Origin: Bursaphelenchus xylophilus | Taxonomy: Eukaryota > Nematoda > Chromadorea > Rhabditida > Aphelenchoididae | Assembly (NCBI GenBank): GCA_904066235.2 | Contig: CAJFCV020000006.1 | Coordinates: forward strand, 9,548,001 to 9,612,000 | DNA length: 64,000 nucleotides | Direction: 5' to 3' | Shown: in pieces, positions 60,801-64,000 of the stretch | Layout: the number at the start of each line of letters is the position of its first letter | How positions within the stretch are numbered: position 1 is the stretch's first letter | Program-made: the position numbers and the translations under genes | Notes under the pieces: model-generated | Seen by the model: only the letters and a program-made list of their open reading frames with translations | Database searches by the model: none | Told to the model about the DNA's origin: nothing

Positions 60801-62595
60801 GCACTCAAATTTTTTTCTTCCAAAAACGGGTAAAGATTTTAATCTGCATGGCAAAAGTGGTATTCACTGTTGTCTAGAGCCTTCAAAAAATATTCTACAA
60901 ATTAGCTTCATCTAAAATTTTGCACGGTGCAATGAGAAAAATAGTCAAAAAGAAATACTGCACTGTGCAGTCAATTTTTTTGTCAGAAATGGCAGAAATC
61001 GAAATTTTTGAAGGTAAAAAATGCCTTTAATGACAAAAAATATATCAAAACTTACCCCGTACTCCCATTGCCCTCGAGGCCTTCGTGCGTTGGCGCGATT
61101 TTTTTGCCGTTTGGCGCAGAACGCGCGCATCCCGATGATGCCTAGCACGATGTACACGGTAACGGTGAGTGCCATGAAACATATTCGGATATCATGCATG
61201 TAACTCGCAATCTCGCTGATATCCGACGACAGTCGATTAAATTTATGACCCGCAGTACTGAAATTGGAGAAAAAATTAGAAAAAAATTGCATTTTTTTTA
61301 TTTTTGTGTTACTACAATAACAAACTTTGAGTTTTTTTTTGGATTTATTCTTACTTGCAAAATACGGACACGTCATAGACATGTTTACAACACAAAATTT
61401 ACCCAAAAACATAACTTTTTTGTTTTCGCACTGTGCGGCGAAAATATTTCTTTGCACCGTGCAAAAGTTTGAACTTTTCAAAATTTTTTATTCTGTCGAA
61501 ATTTTTTTTACCACCTAGAATTTCCATTTCAATTTTATTTTTCACAATTTTACCCCTCCTGCACTGTGCAATCAACAAATTCCGCGTCATCGCACAGTGC
61601 AGCTGAATTCTTGATTCGTTCTGCATTCACGGTTCATTGAACAAGGAAGAACAAAGTTTTTTGGGGTCAAGCAGAACCCATGGAGACACAGACACCACAT
61701 CAAACACAACACTCATTAAAATGCACCGCGCTTTTCAAGTTATTAGTTTCTTGCACTGTGCGGTGGGGGATTTGTCTGGCTTTGGGGAGTTGCATGGCTC
61801 AAAAAGAAAGTTTGAAGGAACCAGAAGTCGAATGGGAGAAATGAAGGTTGTTTACCGCAAAAAATTCAATTCTTCCGCACTGTGCCGTCAAAAAATAAAT
61901 TTCGTATATTCTTGCACCGTGCAGGGGGAAAACAAAATTGAAAATTTTGCTGGTAACAAAGCTGCAAGTTTTTAATCAACAGAAGAAATGAATTTTTAAT
62001 TTTGGTTAGTCGCACAGTTCAAAGACCGAAAGTTAAAATTTTTATCGCACAGTGCGGTGGGTATAGATTTTTCGCGATTTCAGCGACGTGCAAATAAAAA
62101 GTTGAGTCGAAAAAATAGTAGTGCGAAAGAGTATGAAGCTGTCTATCAACTAGGCTATATTTTTTTTATTTTTACAAATCGCACAGTGAAAAAAATCAAA
62201 ATCAAAATTTTTATCGCACAGTGCGATGGATTTAGAGATTTTCGATTTCTGCAGCGGGAAAATAAAAAATTGAGTTAAAAATAATAGTAGTGTATAATAT
62301 TATGAAGCTGTCTATCAACTAGACCATATTTTTTTTATTTTTGCAAATCGCACAGCGAAAAAAATTAAAATCAAAATTTGATCTGCACTGTGCAGTGGAG
62401 ATAAGTTTGTACTGCACAGTGCCGTGGAAAAAAGTTAAAAAATCAAAACAAAAAATCACACCACGACAAGCTGATAATCAACGAGCGACTTCCTGACCCT
62501 TGTCGATTCGCCGTGCCGCCCAACAGCTCCAGGAGGAGCGGAGAATCGGCCGAGACCACATGATGATGGTGATGCTCTACATGCTCCGCCGACAT
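57873..62595 (-). CDS. Single-pass membrane protein with long disordered tail (281 aa)
   Basis: The exons, in transcript order, are 62595-62498, 61257-61056, 60524-60268, 59428-59369 (60-base symmetric exon) and 58101-57873. The phases close to 281 residues before the UGA. The N-terminus is about 33 residues long, with a His run (MSAEHVEHHHHHVV) and LLLELLGG. Then comes a heptad-like stretch NRLSSDISEIASYMHDI and one transmembrane helix (FMALTVTVYIVLGIIGM, about residues 60-78). A basic stop-transfer (CAKRQKNRANARRPRG) follows, then a 190-residue tail rich in Gln, Asn, Pro, Thr and His. No N-terminal signal peptide is visible. The helix would act as an anchor. The family is not recognised. 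The start rests on a TTATTGCAG acceptor at 62615-62623 that may be a trans-splice site. Upstream exons cannot be excluded. Confidence 0.68.
58700..58716. repeat. CT dinucleotide repeat
   Basis: An uninterrupted (TC)n tract of about 18 bases next to the candidate alternative exon, repeated between two GGTCAAGTCTCT words. Confidence 0.7.
58723..58789 (-). other. Candidate alternative terminal exon
   Basis: This follows TTTATTAG on the minus strand and is in the phase required by the upstream exons. It encodes PSLTKAATITASAVPETAEE plus one residue, then TGA. A second phase-compatible frame lies just upstream (about 58886-58815), beginning with SMFVLVDIVEYGCG. Both are also open on the plus strand, so support is weak. 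Confidence 0.3.
59715..60150. repeat. GGGCGCAGCCTGCC word cluster in an intron
   Basis: Four copies or variants at about 59730, 59858, 59996 and 60137 (spacing 128-141 bp) lie in the intron of the membrane-protein gene, mixed with GTAAAATACG words. Confidence 0.7.
60750..61620. repeat. GCAC-N-GTGC palindromes in introns of the membrane-protein gene
   Basis: About eight copies lie on both sides of the transmembrane exon. None is inside the exon (61056-61257). Confidence 0.8.
62015..62430. repeat. 167-bp tandem repeat carrying GCAC-N-GTGC
   Basis: Two and a half units start at equivalent palindromes near 62046, 62213 and 62380. Shared text includes GAAGCTGTCTATCAACTAG. The palindromes stay intact while the text between diverges. 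Confidence 0.8.
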
Positions 62596-62614
62596 TCTCC
62601 CATTCTCTGCGGGC

Positions 62615-63460
62615 CTGCAATAACCTTGGAGGGCATCAAACACGCCCGACCTTCGACTCCCTTCAACCCCCCTCCGGAACGAAGCTAATAAGACCCGCAG
62701 GGCATCAAGCCAAAAATGGGAAGGGGACGGGGCGAAAATAAACTTTTTTGGGCATAAAATTGTACAAGTGAACTAAGTGCGTTATTCATACAAAGGAATG
62801 CGCGACTCGGACATGCCCTCAGGGCTTTTGGAAGGCTTTTTTCTGTCGAGACGTAAACATTTTTTTGGAAAAAAGGGGAAATTGGAGAGAATACTCAAAA
62901 ATTCTCGAAAAAATGGTAAATTAAGGTGATGTAATGCAAAAAATTTTTGAGTAGCTAAAATTTTTATGATGTGACTGCCCTATTTCACAATGTTTTCCAA
63001 AAAAATTTTTGATTTTTTGAGTGAAATTTTCAAAATCGAGAAAAATTAAAAATTCCAATTTTTTCCACAAAAAAATAAAAAATTTTCCTTCAATTTCAAT
63101 TATAAAAACTTGCTAATACTCTAAAATTTATTGTACATTTGATTTTTTTGTTCCAAATTTAAAAAAATTTTCAAAGAATCCCGTTTCAAATTTCAAAAAA
63201 TCCCAAAATCCCTCTCCCTAATCTTCCAATTGTGCCAACTCGCCCAAACAATCTTCGTTTACAATTGGCCCAACCAGCTCGCCTTCTCATTAAGCCGCTG
63301 GAAACGCGCTTTTAATTGACAGGTGAGTTTGGGTTCCATGACAGGTGACAATAACCCGCCCAAAGTCGCTAATTAATCATCAGCACACGACAAATAAACA
63401 CAAGAGGCATGTAGTACAACTCAAGCACAGCCGTAAAATACGAAATTTCAAGTTTGTATT
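62615..63460. other. Upstream region of the membrane-protein gene
   Basis: This probably holds its promoter. AT-rich with no second gene seen. One GTAAAATACG word lies at about 63432. Confidence 0.45.
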
Positions 63461-63469
63461 TTTTCGGAA

Positions 63470-64000
63470 ATTGCACTGTGCAAAAAATGTTTTGTTGAGT
63501 TTTTGCACGGTGCGGAGAAAAAATCTCTGTTTCGCACAGCGCGGGATTTTTTTTGGGAAAATTCGCACTGTGCAGAATTTTTTTTGCATTGCACTGTGCG
63601 AAAAATCTTTTATTGAGTTTTTGCACGGTGCGGAGAAAAAAGTCTGGGTTTCGCACAGTGCGAGAATTTTTTGGGAAAATTCGCACAGTGCGGAATTTTT
63701 TTTCGAAAAATTGCACAGTGCAAAAGTTCTTTTTGAATTGCACTGTGCGAAAAATCTTTTATTGGGTTTTGCACAGTGCGAAGAAAAAAATTGAATTTCG
63801 CACAGTGCGAGAATTTTTTGGGAAAATTCGCACAGTGCAAAAAATTTTTTTTGAAGCTGCACTGTGCAAAAAAAATTTTTTTGCGCTGAACTGTGTGAAA
63901 AATATTTTATTGAGTTGATGCACGGTGCGGAGAAAAAACTTTGAATTTCGAAATCGCACTGTGCAAAAGCTTTTTGGGAAAATTCGCACTGTGCAAAAAG
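63470..64000. repeat. GCAC-N-GTGC tandem array running off the window
   Basis: The sub-unit TTGAGTTTTTGCACGGTGCG recurs at 63504, 63623, 63771 and 63920 (periods 119, 148 and 149 bp). Each unit holds four or five palindromes. The array continues beyond the right edge. Confidence 0.9.

Noticed and set aside
63470..64000. CRISPR-like appearance of regularly spaced palindromic repeats
   Set aside because: The DNA is clearly eukaryotic, the repeats are only 9-11 bp, the intervals are themselves repeated and there are no cas genes.

Overview
The window looks like nuclear DNA of a rhabditid-type nematode. Genes are split into short exons with GTAAGT-like donors and T-rich TTTCAG or TTTTAG acceptors. 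Most introns are short, 3' ends carry AATAAA, and a probable SL-type trans-splice acceptor lies just before some start codons. Recognisable genes are a nematode-style arginine kinase, sphingosine-1-phosphate lyase and a PP2A activator (PTPA). The exon models below were built by hand. In each multi-exon model the splice phases close exactly and one reading frame results. The species cannot be named from the sequence.

Layout. 1-4.3 kb (+): the 3' end of an unknown gene, a small secreted cysteine peptide and a four-helix membrane protein. 4.4-19.7 kb (+): a 115-residue helical protein gene whose second intron is 14.3 kb long because six head-to-tail copies of a 2.35-2.39 kb Helitron-like element sit inside its 3' splice signal. 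20.2-26.5 kb (-): S1P lyase, then PTPA. 28-32 kb (+): a GC-rich promoter-like island and a five-finger C2H2 protein. 32.1-33.6 kb: a 196-bp tandem array that surrounds a possible small minus-strand gene. 33.8-36.2 kb (+): arginine kinase. 36.5-37.5 kb: a foldback element of about 1 kb. 37.9-46.5 kb (-): one secreted protein of about 1,488 residues with five PAN/apple-like modules and Thr-rich linkers. 46.5-57.8 kb: repeat-rich intergenic DNA with several MITEs. 57.8-62.6 kb (-): a single-pass membrane protein gene whose UGA stop is followed by CUAG and by an open, hydrophobic 24-residue extension. 62.6-64 kb: repeats.

The most striking feature is not a gene. The 9-bp odd palindrome GCAC-N-GTGC, usually in T-rich/A-rich flanks, occurs on the order of 200 times by eye. 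It is found in introns, intergenic DNA, tandem arrays of several different periods and the Helitron-like units. I saw none in the exons I annotated. Other short dispersed words behave similarly: GCAG-N-CTGC inside GGGCGCAGCCTGCC, CCGTCAT-N-ATGACGG, ACCACGAAAA and GTAAAATACG / CGTATAAAATGTC. Several of these families are themselves odd palindromes. No operon or pathway links the genes in the window. They are ordinary housekeeping, structural and regulatory genes separated by this repeat landscape.
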